A DNA stretch of 64,000 bases from assembly GCF_963678635.1 (NCBI RefSeq), contig NC_087071.1, positions 28,493,325-28,557,324 on the forward strand. Reading direction: 5' to 3'. The position numbers and the translations under genes were made by a program. Origin of the DNA: Symsagittifera roscoffensis. Lineage: Eukaryota; Xenacoelomorpha; Acoela; Convolutidae. Of the stretch, positions 62,679 to 64,000 are shown piece after piece. The notes under the pieces are model-generated. The model searched no databases. It saw nothing but the letters and a program-made list of their open reading frames with translations, and was not told where the DNA came from. Each line of letters begins with the position of its first letter. Position 1 is the first letter of the stretch.

Positions 62679-64000
62679 TCAATCATTTTAACACAAAACC
62701 AAAAAAAAATTCTGGCCAAAATTTATTTGAACCGTTATTTAGTGAAGAGTATTTAGCCCTGAAAAAAGGTTAATAGTATTAGAATTTTCCAGTGATGATT
62801 GCAATTTTGCTGCATTTTTTCCCGTCATGTCAAAACTTTGCTGATTTAGTCTACTTAACATCCTCCCTTTTTTGAAGGGATTGTTCAGTAGACCCATTTA
62901 AAAGTATTTAAATAATTAAACGGACAATTTAGATTATACTTAAAATAAGACTTCTTGTTTCAGGGCAATCTATATTGGAGTAGCGTTGGCCTTAAAACGT
63001 TGATGAAAGTTTCAAAAAAATTGGGAAACTTTCTAAAAACCATCCCCCTACTCGCTCTGTAAAGTACAAAGTGATATAGTTTGCAGATAGCAAAGTATCA
63101 AAAAGACCAAATAGAAACTAAATATACAATTAAATACTAACTAAATATGCAAACTAAATACCAAACTGATATATGGGGCTGAGTGGTTAATAGAAAAGCC
63201 CAAGTATTAACCAGTTGCCATATGAGAAGTCGAAAAAACGAAACTGCATCATGGAAGTTCCTGCACTGGAGTTTCATGGGAAAAAATGATTATAATGGAT
63301 TGTATCGGCAAAAAACTTAACCCATATAATCGATTATCACGACCCATCCAACCATGAAAAAAGATTTTTAGGGGATAGTTTTCGATTATCTTCAATAACT
63401 AAAAACCCATTATAATCGATTATTTTGACAATATAGTGATTTTTTAGGCCACCCAAATCCATGAAAATCGATTTTTCTGCAGAAAACTGCAGCTAATTAA
63501 AATCTTGTAACATTTGGCAACGTGCTGCAAATTTGGGACGCGAACAAACATGGGATCAAATTAACATCCCCCCTCCAATTAGACCAAGTTAATATCCTCC
63601 ACCCCAGCGTTCAGTTTAATTTGATCTACTTAGCGCTGCATATAAAATGCTCTATTCTGATTGGCTGAAAATTCGAACTCAGAACCAAGTTAACATCCTC
63701 CCCCTAAACTGATATTTTTTTTGGGGGGGGGGGGGGAGGATGTTATCTTGGTACCAAACATGTTCATCCCTTACCTGAAAAACCCAAAAAAAATTGTCGG
63801 CCCCTTCTAACCCCAAGCTTACCACCCCCCCTAACTTATCCATTCGCTTTTTACACCTACCGCCCCCTACCCCCACCATCTACCCTGCCACCACCACCTC
63901 ATCTACACCTCCTTTCCCCCCACACCCGCTTTGGGAGGGGGTATTTAATGGTTGAAGGCTGTCGGGGGGGATGTTAAACGGAACACCTCTCCCTACTTGA
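62679..64000. other. Downstream of the host gene
   Basis: Probable 3' UTR followed by repeats: a hairpin-end family piece at 63040-63090, a partial ATAATCGATT-type palindrome at 63260-63480, and from 63545 several ACCAAGTTAACATCCTCC-like motifs. The last 250 bp are C-rich on the + strand. No further gene recognised. Confidence 0.4.
63681..63755. repeat. Inverted repeat with G14 run
   Basis: AACCAAGTTAACATCCTCCC at 63681 is mirrored by GGAGGATGTTATCTTGGT at 63735, with a run of 14 G (63723-63736) between. Related CAAATTAACATCCCCCCT is at 63556 and GGGGGGGATGTTAAAC at 63963. Confidence 0.8.

Overview
This is a piece of an AT-rich, intron-rich eukaryotic genome, most likely a marine invertebrate. 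The evidence is GT-AG introns many kilobases long, a secreted multi-domain protein split over seven small exons, several decayed Ty3/gypsy LTR retrotransposons, and many AT-rich MITE-like repeats. No bacterial features (operons, ribosome binding sites, dense ORFs) are present. The species cannot be fixed from sequence alone.

The only host gene I can support is on the + strand and fills almost the whole window (5869-62678). Seven exons (5869-5935, 13939-14103, 22231-22482, 44182-44550, 48058-48262, 53740-53844, 62447-62678) have GT..AG borders and compatible phases. They sum to 1395 bp, exactly 464 codons plus a stop. The product starts with a signal peptide, continues with an F5/8 type C (discoidin/galactose-binding)-like domain, then a middle region of unknown type, and ends in a cysteine-rich tail. 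It has several N-glycosylation sequons and is probably a secreted lectin-like or matrix protein.

The introns are full of mobile DNA. Intron 1 holds a sense-strand gypsy element (about 6.75-13.6 kb) with an internal 1.34 kb tandem duplication. Intron 3 holds an antisense gypsy element (26.67-40.57 kb). Its RNase H region has been expanded into eight tandem units of about 1062 bp, and its 3' part contains seven units of 138 bp. Intron 6 holds a sense gypsy element (54.77-61.14 kb) with both LTRs, a primer-binding site and recognisable gag, pol and Lys-rich 3' regions. All three share a primer-binding site matching the 3' end of a tRNA-Ser. In all three an in-frame ATG, read here as the gag start, straddles the LTR/PBS junction. 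All are dead: stops, frameshifts and lost catalytic residues. A fourth gypsy pol fragment lies on the minus strand at the left edge (1-1000).

Smaller repeats fill the rest: a family with CCCGCAC...GTGCGGG ends and AATCGATTATAATGGATT-type cores (four copies), a Tc1-like palindromic MITE in intron 5, a family of about 0.5 kb ending in a GGGCTTCGCCC hairpin (including an inverted pair at 1.7-4.0 kb), direct duplications, minisatellites, a 60 bp TA tract and a run of 14 G.

Most worth a second look: the shared gag-start/PBS overlap; the 8 x 1062 bp array, each unit of which also carries three CCAAT boxes and an octamer ATTTGCAT like a histone-type promoter; and the unusual architecture of the host protein.
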